From: Antedon mediterranea
Lineage: Eukaryota > Echinodermata > Crinoidea > Comatulida > Antedonidae
Direction of reading: 5' to 3'
Length of the DNA: 60,000 nucleotides
NCBI RefSeq assembly: GCF_964355755.1
Contig: NC_092672.1
Coordinates: forward strand, 28,828,501-28,888,500
The notes under the pieces were generated by a model. The model made no database searches. It was not told the DNA's origin and worked only from the letters and a program-made list of their open reading frames with translations. Positions 33,966 to 45,364 of this stretch are shown here, in pieces. The translations under genes were made by a program, and so were the position numbers. The stretch's first letter is position 1, and the number at the start of each line of letters is the position of its first letter.

Positions 33966-36900
33966 ATATCAAATGTTAATCGTATAAGAGAAGGCCTTAA
34001 TTACAGTCGAATTCTTTTATAAATTCTAGATAGAAAACAGTAAGATGAAGTTTTCCACACTCGAGTATGTAGGGTATGTAATTAATATATGTTTTAATGT
34101 TAAACACCGAAAGGGAAATGAACGATAAAAATAAGTAACCTTTTGTAGTTAGTTGCTGTAGTGGTGTTATATAATTAAAAGCAAACACACAATCATACGT
34201 ACTTTAACAATGGAAAAGATCCTATTGACTGATTTATGTAGGAATTTCACCACAACATAGAGGCATTCCTAATTATGGACTCTGTGTGTACACTATGTAT
34301 TTGTATTGTACAACTGTTTATTACTTCATTTTCAGGAAAATGATATTGAATGTATATCTTCTGTTACACTACTATACTAATACAATTTTACATACCACAC
34401 AGTATTCCTGGTAGTATTTATTTGTATCTATTATATCAAATCCAATTTAGTGGTTCAATCAATTTAAATACGTCTATTATCGCTAAACTGTATAGGCCTA
34501 CAAATAATTAATGCCAAATCACAGTTTAAAAATTTGGTAAATTATTACAAATATAACTGGGCAGATTTTGTGGTGTTGAGGAACCACCAATTCATAATTG
34601 TGTAGCCAGTTGAGATTGCGTATTCTCCAGCGTACGATATTAGTGACACATTGGCTAATAATATGCACAAGAAAATGTAATGTAGGATTTTTTAGAACTT
34701 TTCAGGAAGCTGCAGTAAGTTAACCGTAACAGAGAGAATTTAAATAGTTGGTAATTGTTGCTTTGAGAACATAATTTACTTTCCCACTGTAGTTATAACC
34801 GTACCAGGGATTATGTTTTAGTCATTTTGAAATAGTCCTTATAATTATTAATATCTCAATACTGAGGAAAGAAATGGGGTTATTTTGACAAAATGATACC
34901 TATTTGTTGCGCGAATTAATTACTCAGACAATTTACCTTTTAAAAATGCCGACAATATGGAGATTACACACGTCAATGTTGAATTAGATTTGCATTTTAA
35001 TTATCAATAAATACTTGGGGATTTTAATTGTTATATTTTGTATAAGTATGATTTAAAATCTTTAATCCGAAGAACAACTGCATGCCATAAGCCTACTAAA
35101 TTCCCTTTTAAATGTTTTTTATTGCTTTCAGTCATTAACATAAATTGTATCTTTAGTTTTCATTTGTAGGCCTAATTTTATAAACTGTTTTTCTGTTTTC
35201 TTGCATGCTTTGGGTGCTCTTTTTATTCTTATTGCTATGTCTTTTAAAGCTCAGATACAGGCATGAATTTTAAATATAATATTTGGTTAATTGTACATAA
35301 ATCAAATATTTGTAACAGAAATCAAGACGAAAAACAATTAATTTCCCTTAATATGGTCAAATACAAACTTTGTCAAAATTCTTCCATAAAAACCAGAAAG
35401 ACCTTTTTTCAGTAGTTAGGTAGTTAAACTAATGTAATAACATGTCTGGTGACTCCCTAGACGGTGAAAAAAGATGGTGGATATACGGTGGATAATGTTT
35501 GCTATAGCATGAAAATAAAAATCTGAAGTTGAATAAAAAATATCAGAAATGTAATATTCAAGTTATATTACCTATATTTAGTCATCTGATAACATTTTTT
35601 ACCACACCGTTTATTTTTCATAGCTTTTTAAAATGCCTCTCTCTATTTACTGTTTGTACAAAAGAATAGAGATTTTACTGTGTAATTTGAACTATCCCCC
35701 CACTGATAAGAACGTGCTTATTTTCAACAAGCTTGTGTAACACAAATAAAATCCCCAAAATTATGAAACATAGGGGAAACTATAGATCGATAATTATTGG
35801 AATGTATGATCAATAGAAATTTTTTGCCCGCACCTGGCCTTTAAAGTGTTCGATTATATTAACTAACCACCGTCGTACGCCGAGCCCTTCCCTATTGTGG
35901 CCCCCAATGCATTTGAGTGCCTGTTACTGGAGCAAGGAGAGATATTACGATAAACATTTCTGATTTTGCTGATTCAATAATTCATTTGTTGATATGATAA
36001 TATAAAACAATAATGTATGTACACGTGACCCTGCAAAAAGTAGGCTGTTAATGTTTCATAAAGAAAAGTGCAACTTACGTTTAAAAATCTAATGGTAGCA
36101 GTGGTTATGCCAATACCAGGAAGTTGTTAATCTGCCAATACTAAGTGCATGCAATTTACTAAAAGACGCGTTAGTTATTTGAGTTTGGCCAGGTTCGTAT
36201 GACACTAACAATGAAGTAAACGATATAAATAATTGAATATCAACATAAGACATAATACAATCTAGATTGTGATTGTTGTATCATCACACACTGGCCGTTC
36301 TTTGTAACGTTGAGTAGGCCCTATACAGTATTTTTATTTGGCAAAATGTCAAGTATAATATATTTGTAAGGTATGTAAGTTAGTATGTTTATTTGCATAA
36401 AAAATGTGAATGTTTTTACCGCAGACCATTTTTTTTTAGATTTACAGATTTTTTAAATTTTAGATTTACAGTACGTCACAAACCTTATTCTTTTATTTTA
36501 ATAGATTGAAATACTTAATGTTGTACATATAACAAATACCCTATACTCAACTCTGTGAGACAATCCATGCGTCATTACAGACCTATGAAATAGTTCCCAG
36601 TCGGTGAAGTAAATTCCTGGATTCATTATTAATTTGTGTAGGCTTATCCTTGTTTGTGTGACGGTAATGCTAAAGAAGCAAATTGGTGAATTGAAGGTAT
36701 TGATTAAAACTGTAAAGTGGAATATAGCAATTATGTTAAATTTGCCCTAAGTCTGTAGTTATTATCTTTGTAGTAATTGTCTTTTTTATGTTATTCTGCT
36801 AAGCGTATAAATTTTTATCAAGTATTATACGTATGAGACGCCATATGTGCCAAAATATTTATCTTTACTACTTACGGTCTAGAACCTAGGCTATTAAATG

Positions 36901-37230
36901 CTGTACAGACGAAGAACATACGCACAACTTTATAGATACAACAATCATGTTAGCGTAGTAAAGTAAAAACCCATTTCACGTCATAAAGGTATGAATAGCA
37001 ACAAATAGGCTTATATCGGGTTTATGGTTCAAAACAAATGGGCCTATTCTGGGCCTGTTTCTGTTATGCGCGATTTGAACAATTGCGCAAATAGAATCAA
37101 TATTTAAATTGCGCAGAAAATTTCGAACAGCGCATGGTATATTCAGTATTTGATAATACCAAAGCTCATATAAATCAGTATATATTTATAAAAAATGCAG
37201 GTAAAACTACTTTATTATTTTCCTGTTAAT
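33966..37230. other. Gene-free AT-rich region (3.2 kb)
   Basis: I find no exon, LINE frame, terminal repeats or RNA gene. The sequence looks like old intergenic DNA. A GC-richer patch at about 35825-35935 has no recognised content. Confidence 0.35.
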
Positions 37231-37239
37231 TAATGTTGT

Positions 37240-37412
37240 TAAAGAAAACGATTTACACATTTGTAGAATTTCATTTGCACATTTAACGTCAAAAACCTGA
37301 TCGTTTTTACATTTAACGGCGTGATGTTTGCACATTAGGGGTACATTTTTACAGATTTGCACATGTGAGGGCGCCATATTTGCACATGTGGTTATTTGCA
37401 CATTTGAGGGCA
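37240..37412 (-). repeat. Irregular array of ATGTGCAAA words
   Basis: Read on the minus strand, ATGTGCAAA, ATGTACCCC, ATGTAAAAAC and related words recur about eight times with variable spacers. They resemble the AATGTGAAAAC words of the 45-bp minisatellite without a fixed period. A frame is open across it (MPSNVQITTCANMAPSHVQ...), which I regard as incidental. Confidence 0.4.
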
Positions 37413-38631
37413 AGGTGCTGCTGGATATGGTATCGATATTCGTTCGTATTCTTTTCTTTAATAACGATTATAATAGGTAACTTGAAGCTGATTTTTATTT
37501 TGTTAATTTTATATTTTTATATCTGAATGCTGTTGTATGCTTGACTGCAGTATGTCATCTGAGCACATCACACTTTGTTTGTTGTCAAACTTCAGGTTTT
37601 AGTATAGTACTGATCAATTTACTTAAGGATATGGCAATGAAAACAAAGGTATTAATCGTGTTTATTAACGATCAACCACAGCGAGTGTAGAATGTGACGT
37701 CATCGCATATTGGACAACAGAAAAGAGAATTTACTGTGATACAAGGTAGGCCTATAGGTTTGCAATTATAATAGCATTTCCATTTCTGTATCGCTATTTA
37801 TGATATATTTAGCTTCATTTAGAGATGATTCTTTAAATTATTAGCAATTGTATTTTTTTCATTGGATTAACACTTATCTATAGAGTTTTTTTTACTTTTG
37901 TGGAAACGTTCGCTTAAAGCTTGGATCCCACTAGAACGCAACGCAAGGACGTAAGCCTAACGCAACCATAATTAGTATTATTTGTAGGCCCTAGGCCTAA
38001 TTAATTATGTAATTTTTGTAATCAGCAATTTATTTACACAACAAAAATAATACAATGAAATACAGTAAAATGATAATGTAAATAAAGTTTTATGAACAGT
38101 ACAGGTAGTTCAGTGTTTCTCTCTCTGGCTAGGCATCTTAATATGCCAAAATACCCACATCAATTGTCGTTAGAGTTAAAAAAGTAGTCTTATTTACCAG
38201 GTGTGTAGAGCTCTAACCAGTTTTTACGTCAAAACGAAAACTTAAACGGTGAAAGAATAAATATTGAAAATGATCGTTGAACAGTCAGTTTTCGGTGAAG
38301 TGACTACGTTCGACAGATATCAGACGATGTGTGTACGGTACTTTGCGCTTTTTATTGAGGGCGCTATTTATTTACAATTCTATCGAGTACGATCGTTAAA
38401 ACAGTCGTACTATTTTTACTAATAACTGAATTAATATTGCATAATTTGAAGTATTACTTCATGGCTTGTTGTAAAACTAATATATTTACTTGCAAATATT
38501 ATTATTTGTTGTTAATATTTCATATTATGATTGTAACGTTTAATTTACTAGCTTAGTAATTATCGCTATCTCAGCGATGTTCGCTAGGCTCTCGCGTTCA
38601 GTCAAGCGTGCAAAACCTTAACAACAAAGGC
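37413..38631. other. Spacer with nothing recognised
   Basis: One perfect CRE-like TGACGTCA (near 37696) and otherwise AT-rich sequence. A CTTT microsatellite begins at 38632. Confidence 0.3.
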
Positions 38632-38660
38632 TTTCTTTCTTTCTTTCTTTCTTTCTTTTT
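38632..38660 (+). repeat. (CTTT)n microsatellite
   Basis: About seven CTTT units in a row, directly before the LINE fragment. Confidence 0.85.
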
Positions 38661-39978
38661 TTAATGCAAGTAATTTAAATGCTGCAGATGCTTTAAGTCT
38701 AAAAAATAGCTTGTCTTGCTTAAACTTTATACAACTTATTAATGTATATACACGAATAACCAGTAGTTCAAGAACAACAATTGATCATGTATATACAAAT
38801 ATCCATTCTAGATTTTTAACTTCAGGAACCATAGAATTAGATATATCAGACCATTTGGCTACTTTTTGTATGTTAGAGAACTTTAATGACTACTTCCAAC
38901 AGACTGATCAAATCAAATTTAGAAAATTTTCCAAGTTTAATATCCAACACTTCCAACATGATCTTATGAGTGTAAATTGGTCTGAAGTATTTGATAGTCA
39001 AGAGGTAAATTCTGCTTACACAGAGTTTAAAAGGTTATTTCTAGAAGTTTGTAATAAACATGCACCATTAGTTTTAAAAACTGTTAACCCAAGAAAGAAA
39101 CTAAAGAAACCATGGATTAATTCTAGTATAAAAAAATCAATTAAGCATAAACATAGGTTATTTTCAAAGGTAATAAAAAGTAATTACAATGTAGATATGT
39201 TAGCAAAGTATAAACGATATCGAAATTGTCTTACAAACACCTTAAGAACAGCAAAACAGAAATATTACTCAGATCAATTTGAAGAAAAGTGTGGTAATAC
39301 AAATAAAACATGGGAAATTATTAATGATATTTTAGGAAGAGGTAAGAAGAAAATGAAATTACCTAATAAATTAGAAATTAAATCATGTGATGGCAATGTT
39401 AATATAGAAACTAATCAAACAGCAATAATTAATGGTTTTAACGATTATTTTGTTTCAATTGGAAAAAATCTTGCAGAAAAATGTATTGATAACACAAATG
39501 TAAATCATAATATATATTTATCAACTGTACCCCAGAATTCATTATTTTTCAATTATGTTGTTGATGAAGAAGTAAATGATATCTTAAAGGGTTTAGATAA
39601 GAATAAAGCTGTAGGCTTGGACCAAATTAATCCTAAATTAATTATATATGCAGCAGATTATATATCTAGACCCTTTACGTATATAATTAATTTGTCACTA
39701 TCTACAGGGATCTTCCCTGATGACTTAAAAAAAGCAAAGGTATTTCCATTATTTAAAAAGGGTCTGCCATCAGATCCAGGGAATTACAGACCAATATCTG
39801 TATTGCCACAATTTAGTAAAGTATTTGAGAAAATTATAAATAAGCAACTTTTATGTTATTTAAGTAAATTTGATTTATTATATCATCAACAGTATGGATT
39901 TAGAGAAGGGTACAGCACAAAACTTGCTATTATTGAGTTAGTACAAAATTTGTCTGAGAAATTAGATAAGGGAATATA
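38661..39978 (+). mobile_element. CR1-like LINE fragment (EN end and RT start)
   Basis: An uninterrupted frame from about 38663 to the TAA at 39979 carries the end of an APE endonuclease (TTIDHVYTN, ELDISDHLATF) and a basic linker (RKKLKKPWINSSIKKSIKHK). It then enters the start of reverse transcriptase (NKAVGLDQINPKLI, KVFPLFKKG, NYRPISVLPQFSKVFEKII, QQYGFREGYSTKLAI). It lacks the endonuclease N-terminus and every RT motif after the third, including the catalytic Asp box, so it is dead. Codon integrity over 430 residues suggests a recent insertion or fragment. Confidence 0.85.
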
Positions 39979-40260
39979 AAATATAACAATTAACAGAAAA
40001 GTAAAAAAAGGCAAAAGCAACTATACCCCTATCCTACCCCCCCCCCCCCCCCAATTTACATCGATACATACAGTAGATCATTACTTTACACAATGAATAC
40101 AAAACAAGATATAGTAAAAGTGTATAAAATAAAATAAAATCAACTGATAAACACAGCTTATTACGAAAAACCCCCAACTCCTCCCCCCCCCCCCAACTTT
40201 TTTTCAATTTACTTAATGTAGCAATGTAGATAACACAGTTATTGAGTCATGGAATTCTCA
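39979..40260. repeat. Spacer with two poly(C) tracts
   Basis: Runs of C at about 40038-40052 and 40183-40194 interrupt AT-rich sequence, both preceded by C-rich CCTACCCC or CAACTCCTCC. Such runs are prone to length error in reads. Confidence 0.7.
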
Positions 40261-40262
40261 GT

Positions 40263-40575
40263 GAATCATTTCGAAATTGCCATGCTTGTTTTAGTTATCT
40301 TTTACAAAAACTATCCAAAGTATTTTCACACTCTTCATCAATTAAATTATCTGAGTATCCCAAAATATATTTAAGTTTGTCATTTTCAGGAGAAGTATAA
40401 AAAGTATCAAACATATCTTTGCTGCCATTTCTATACATATCCACATATAAATTAAATAATTCCTGATTACGTATATTATTTAAAGCTGGACAATTAAGGA
40501 TGAAATGATGGATGTCTTCGTCCGAATTTGTACCGCACAATTTACATTTTTTATTATTATCAATATTCCAATTTG
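40263..40575 (-). mobile_element. LINE C-terminal fragment with Cys/His motif
   Basis: Minus-strand frame ending at 40295 encodes KKCKLCGTNSDEDIHHFILNC, a CX2C...HX4C zinc-binding region of the type at the end of LINE reverse transcriptases, then PALNNIRNQELF and ENTLDSFCKR before the stop. The part of the frame above 40575 probably belongs to adjoining repeat sequence. Parent family not determined. Confidence 0.55.
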
Positions 40576-41300
40576 GAAATATAACCGGTATATACCGGCT
40601 TTCTGTGAGAAAGGAGTCGGGCATATTCGGCCAATAAAAAGTCTCTGACAAAATAATTATTGAGGGCGTCCTTTATTGTTATTATTTTTGTCTAGCGATG
40701 ATATGGCGGCGAATGTTAAGTTACAGATTATTATCTTCCTTTATAGCATATTTATGCAATACATGCTATGTACAGTATATTGTGCATATATTATACAGGT
40801 ATAGCAATTAATTTGCCGTCATCAGCAATCTGTAAAACACCTTAGAAGGCTGTAGGCCTACAATTTACAAGGCGACGAAAGATCAGGCACCAACAAAGCT
40901 ATGTTATGGCCTAGCCTAGCGGCCTCTCTATAGATTATGCTACAAATTTCTTCTTGTCCCCTTATTTTAAGCAGCTCTCTTATCTCATTATCCCTCCAGT
41001 TCGACATTATTATTGTTAATTGAATTGAATAGGCGCCAAAGTGATACACTTGACCGCGCAAGGTGTCAAAGCCTCGACGGGGAACCCCGGAATATAACGG
41101 CGATACGTTCTCACAGAATGCCCGTCTGGCATTGCGGGGAATATCCCTAGAATATTACTAGGTCTAAAGCAGGTCATGTCGATCCCGGCATGGTGCCGGC
41201 ATGATGCCAAGACGACCCGTTCTCACAGAAAACCATACCGGCATGGTAATGGTATATTCCCGCAATATTCCTGGCACACAACTCTGTGAGAAAGGGGCTT
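40576..41300. repeat. Mosaic of TTCTCACAGAA inverted-repeat modules
   Basis: CTTTCTGTGAGAAAGG (about 40599), GTTCTCACAGAATGCC (41109), GTTCTCACAGAAAACC (41219) and CTCTGTGAGAAAGGGGC (41284) are inverted or direct versions of one terminal sequence. They are associated with GGCATGGT/GCCGGCAT palindromes and AATATTCC words. The last pair bounds a module of about 80 bp. It looks like fragments of a small TIR element. Confidence 0.45.
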
Positions 41301-41700
41301 AATAGAGAGACAGATTAATGCTCTTATGAAAAAAACCTTTTCCATATATTTTGTAATTTTTTTAACAAATTTCCTGATCTAAATTACAGTTAAACTAAAG
41401 TTATTAATGTTTTGGTAAATTAAAAAAAAAAAAAACAAACAAAATAAATGTAAAAGTGTATATATATATATATATAAGCTGTTCTGAAATGGAAAATTTA
41501 AGTAGAAGAATGTAACGATTAAAAAAAAAATCTTGGAATAAATTTGTTATACTTGCCCAAGTAAACATTTATAATACTATTATTACTAGGTAGAGAAATA
41601 TGTTTTATTTCGAGCCGAATTCATCCCTGGGCCGAAACGTTCCCGATTCGATGGAAAGCTGAATCTGAAGGCAGCGATGGCGTTCCACAGTCATATATTT

Positions 41701-41842
41701 GGCGTTCCATAAGTTATAGCGCCACCTTTGGTTGGTATTTGGCGCATAGATTTGAAAACGACAAACGGCGATACTTGTAGGCTCTCTGTGAGAAGAAAAT
41801 GTTTCTAGGCATACGTGTTTTTTATGTCGATTTATGAATAAG
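41701..41842 (+). promoter_or_regulatory. Putative NCAPD2 promoter and 5' UTR exon
   Basis: TTTGGCGC (41738-41745, E2F-like) and TTTGAA (41751-41756, CHR-like) precede a leader that ends at the donor AATAAG|GTATGT (41842/41843). The leader would join the acceptor at 45364, giving a first intron of about 3.5 kb that holds the transposon cluster. Assigned by conservation between blocks, position and the usual cell-cycle control of condensin genes; no transcript evidence. Confidence 0.5.
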
Positions 41843-42366
41843 GTATGTATTTCTAGATGACTAAAACATCTATATAATGTTTATAATCCCCTAATATCTA
41901 ACAATATGTTGAAATCGTTTCTTATTAGCCACATCATACATTTAAATAATAAACATTACAATTATTCTCGCTCTTATGCGCTGTGTGTGTACGTGTGTGC
42001 TGCTGTGTTTCAGCCCGAGACGACGGACGATACCTGACGAGCCGCAAGCTGAATGAGAATAGTCGTTTTCTATCATTATGCCTAGCCTAGGCTAGGCCTA
42101 CATCTACCAATCAATGGGCCATCCCATTCCCATCCGCCTACTAAGGTAGCCTAATGGCGCACCACTTAAAGTCCTCAGGCTAGGCCTAGTGTGCAGCTTT
42201 GTATACAAATAGAAACGGTATTTTACCTTTTAAAGATGTAGGCTGCTAGGGCATATGACCGTTTCGGCCACAGACAGTTTCGGCCACAACAGATTTCTAT
42301 GGCGCGCCATTCACGCATATATTAAAAATGAACATATCAAGACCCAACATAAAAATAATAATTGAG

Positions 42367-42711
42367 TAATGCACTTGTCAATTGTATGACCCACTATACG
42401 ACCCCCCGGGAGAGGTGCGTCATTTGTCCGATGTGCGTCATACTTTTGAATACCATGACGCACCCGTGCGTCATAAAGGTAACTTACCTTTAGGTGACCA
42501 TGACGCACCCATTTTGACGCACTGTGACCATGTTGTTTATGATATGGTGGGTGGTAAAGTGACGGACATTGACACACCTTGTTCATTGATGTGACGTACC
42601 ATCTAGGTTTTTTGACGCACCCCTGCGTCAGTAATTATTTGTAAATGACGCACCCATGACGCACCTCTCCCGGGGGTCGTATAGTGAGTCATACAATTGA
42701 CAAGTGCATAA
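42367..42711. mobile_element. Harbinger/Tourist-type MITE, copy 1
   Basis: Element 42370-42708 (339 bp) is bounded by TAA on both sides (42367-42369 and 42709-42711), the target signature of PIF/Harbinger. Its inverted termini of about 53 bp start TGCACTTGTCAATTGTATGA. Inside, TGACGCAC or its complement GTGCGTCA recurs about ten times in both orientations. Confidence 0.8.
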
Positions 42712-43087
42712 TTTGCGGCGATATGCATTTAACATATTTTAACATGTCAAAATACAAACAAAATGAGTAATAATTCGGATAAAAATGCTACTAAGGATAA
42801 CATTTGTTGCGTTCAATGCGAACGTCAGAGGAAGTCCCCAAACTAATTACTACTAGACCTATTATCAATTAATAATTGCTGCTATAAATATATTGAGCAA
42901 AACGTAATTGTATTATTTTTCAATAAATGCTAAGTCAGTAAAACAACAATTTAAAAAATTCATTTTCATTTATCCACTAAACTGTACAAACAAGTGTTGC
43001 TTAAACCACACTCCAGAAAAGAAAATATGAAAGAAATTTGCAGAAAGAAGCAATCAAACACTGTTATTTCAAAGTTCGGAACATCCG

Positions 43088-43431
43088 TAATGCACTTGTC
43101 AATTGTATGACCCACTATACGACCCCCGGGAGAGGTGCGTCATTTGTCCGATGTGCGTCATACTTTTGAATACCATGACGCACCCGTGCGTCAAAAAGGT
43201 GACTTACCTTTAGGTGACCATGACGCACCCATTTTGACGCACTGTGACCATGTTGTTTATGATATGGTGGGTGGTAAAGTGACGGACATTGACACACCTT
43301 GTTCATTGATGTGACGTACCATCTAGGTTTTTTGACGCACCACTGCGTCAGTAATTATTTGTAAATGACGCACCCATGACGCACCTCTCCCGGGGGTCGT
43401 ATAGTGGGTCATACAATTGACAAGTGCATAA
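43088..43431. mobile_element. Harbinger/Tourist-type MITE, copy 2
   Basis: Element 43091-43428 (338 bp) is nearly identical to copy 1 and in the same orientation, also flanked by TAA (43088-43090 and 43429-43431). Its terminal repeats match perfectly for about 53 bp. The different flanks argue for a separate insertion rather than a local tandem copy. Confidence 0.8.
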
Positions 43432-44432
43432 TTACTACGGAAATTCGGCCCAATATTTCGGACGTAGGGAAATGAAGATAAATAGGCTACTACGGAAATG
43501 ATGGGGAATCCCCGGCAAAATGCAATGACTACGGACAAATCAACGACCCATATGACGGGGTTTTCGATGTACCTTCTCATGACGCACACTGTCAGAAATT
43601 CATTCCGAGCCTGTTCAGAAACATATCTAAAAAAAAATTCTTCAATGCCTTCGCATAATTCCTCTTGGGTAGTTTGTGTTTTACTAATATTTCAAGTTCA
43701 TTTTATTAGGTAAAATTTTACACGAAAAACAACGCACGCATTTCTATTAACATTTATTTACCAGTGTTTCATTTACATCTTACAACATATTAATTCTTAA
43801 TAATTATATACTTTCTTCAATTGTTTCTTCCGATAAAATAAATCGTATTCTTAACCACTTTGTTCTTCCGTTTCTTATTCCTTTAAAGTTATATTTATTG
43901 TACACAATACAATTGGTATATATCCCTACGTACTTCAATTCGTTTTATATTTATAGAAAAATGTACATACAATTACAATTAGTAACACTTAGGCCTCATC
44001 AATTCATTTCTTTTATTTGTAAAAACTATACATTTTAATTTCAACCGTATTGTATTTTTTGTACTCTGAAATATCGGTATCTACAGTACGTAATTCTTCG
44101 TTTCTTATCTCATCATGCCACCTAGCTACAAAATAAGTGTTTGTATTTTATTTTCATTATTAATTAATTTAATTGCCAAGTTTGTCTGTGTCCGTGTTTT
44201 CCTGTGTAAAAACAAAAAACAAAAGTAAAACGCAATGAAATCGATAATCCTGTATTACATTGTCGTGTCTCATTGTTCCCCTATCAATGGCACTATGGGC
44301 GTTCCATAGATATGATAGTAATATTGTCTGTGGCCGAAATTGGCCTAATCCGCTGCTAGGCCCTCCTAGCTCTAGGGCTACCTACAGTAGGCCCTACTAC
44401 TACTAGCCTAGGCCTAGTAGAAGTAGACCTAT

Positions 44433-44785
44433 GTTGTCCTGAAAAAATGATTCTTGAAACATTTTTTTTGTTGAAGAATAGGCCTAGCTAGAGGCCTAGG
44501 CCAGTACTTACATTTTAATGTCACCTCATACATATAAATAGTTATCCACTTTCTTTGACCAAAAATGGATTGTAAAATAAATTATTTACCTGAAGAAAAA
44601 ACTATAAATTGACGGGCTGCCAGTCAAAACAGGTTTTTAGTTTAATTTAAACATTTATTTTGTAATGTAAGTGAAAGCATTATTTTTTCTGTTTCATTTT
44701 CTACAGACAGACCTCTTCAAAATCTGATTTAATTAATCTTAAGTTTTCATGTTTTTGGGGACAATACATTTTAATTTTGTCCTCT
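44433..44785. repeat. Diverged TTAA-type MITE upstream of NCAPD2
   Basis: Relative of 28650-28962: TGTTGTCCTGAAAAAATGATTC at the left, GACCAAAAATGGAT, ATTTACCTGAAG, TCTGATTTAATTAATCTT, and GGGGACAATACATTTTAAT at the right. In block A the same MITE is split by the 1.7-kb transposon (remnants at about 9480-9530 and 11395-11560), so the MITE is older than that insertion. Confidence 0.5.
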
Positions 44786-45173
44786 TTTTATCTATAAATA
44801 GCCTAGGCCTACCTAATAATAACTAAAAGTATCTTATTCTTACTACACTGTTGCTAGCTAGTATTCTGTAGGCTAGCCTATCCTACTACTGTAGGCCCTA
44901 CTGTATATCAATACAATAGACCTACCAGTACCACCATTCAAATCCACCTTTCTTTCTGACTCTTCTACACTTGACGGGGCCGTAGTAGTAGGCTAGCCTA
45001 CTGTAACTATACATACATCACAGTTGGAAGCCCCTAGCAAACCCTAATATAAATTAAATTATGTACAAAATTCAAAGTTTGTAATTGTATATCTAACTAT
45101 CATTGTATCTATCAATCAGGCCTATTTGCGCTAACAATTGCACTCGACAATTTTATAAGAATACAAATATTGT

Positions 45174-45300
45174 CATTTCATTTATTTTGTCTCAAATAAT
45201 TATAACAAAAAAAATAACAAACAATAGAGAGAGACAGGATTCCCAAAATAACTAAATCAAACTATCAAGTGGGTCTCCAGAAACAGTCAATCATACAATA
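45174..45300 (-). mobile_element. Short block-B-specific insertion with a CR1-type tail
   Basis: About 125 bp absent from block A. On + it begins CATTTCATTTATTTTGTC, which in reverse is the AATGAAATG-type tail of CR1-like LINEs, so this may be a very short LINE 3' end inserted in intron 1. Confidence 0.35.
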
Positions 45301-45364
45301 TTCTCTTGCATTCTATTGTGTAACATTTTACGTAACGTTTCCTATGTTTTTACTTTATTTTTAG

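Larger units (their letters stand above)
42242..44360. mobile_element. 2.1-kb TIR transposon specific to block B (9-bp TSD)
   Basis: TTTCGGCCACAGACA (42262-42276) is mirrored by TGTCTGTGGCCGAAA (44325-44339). Farther in, CTATGGCGCGCC mirrors GGGCGTTCCATAG, so the imperfect arms reach about 45 bp. GCTGCTAGG stands on both sides (42242-42250 and 44352-44360). Block A lacks the insertion. No transposase frame is seen. Two MITEs are nested inside. An 8-9 bp duplication would fit hAT or Mutator-like elements. Confidence 0.7.

Noticed and set aside
42311-42594. Open frames in the TGACGCAC-rich MITEs (also 43115-43306)
   Set aside because: They follow the repeat structure, appear on both strands, and have no transposase motifs.
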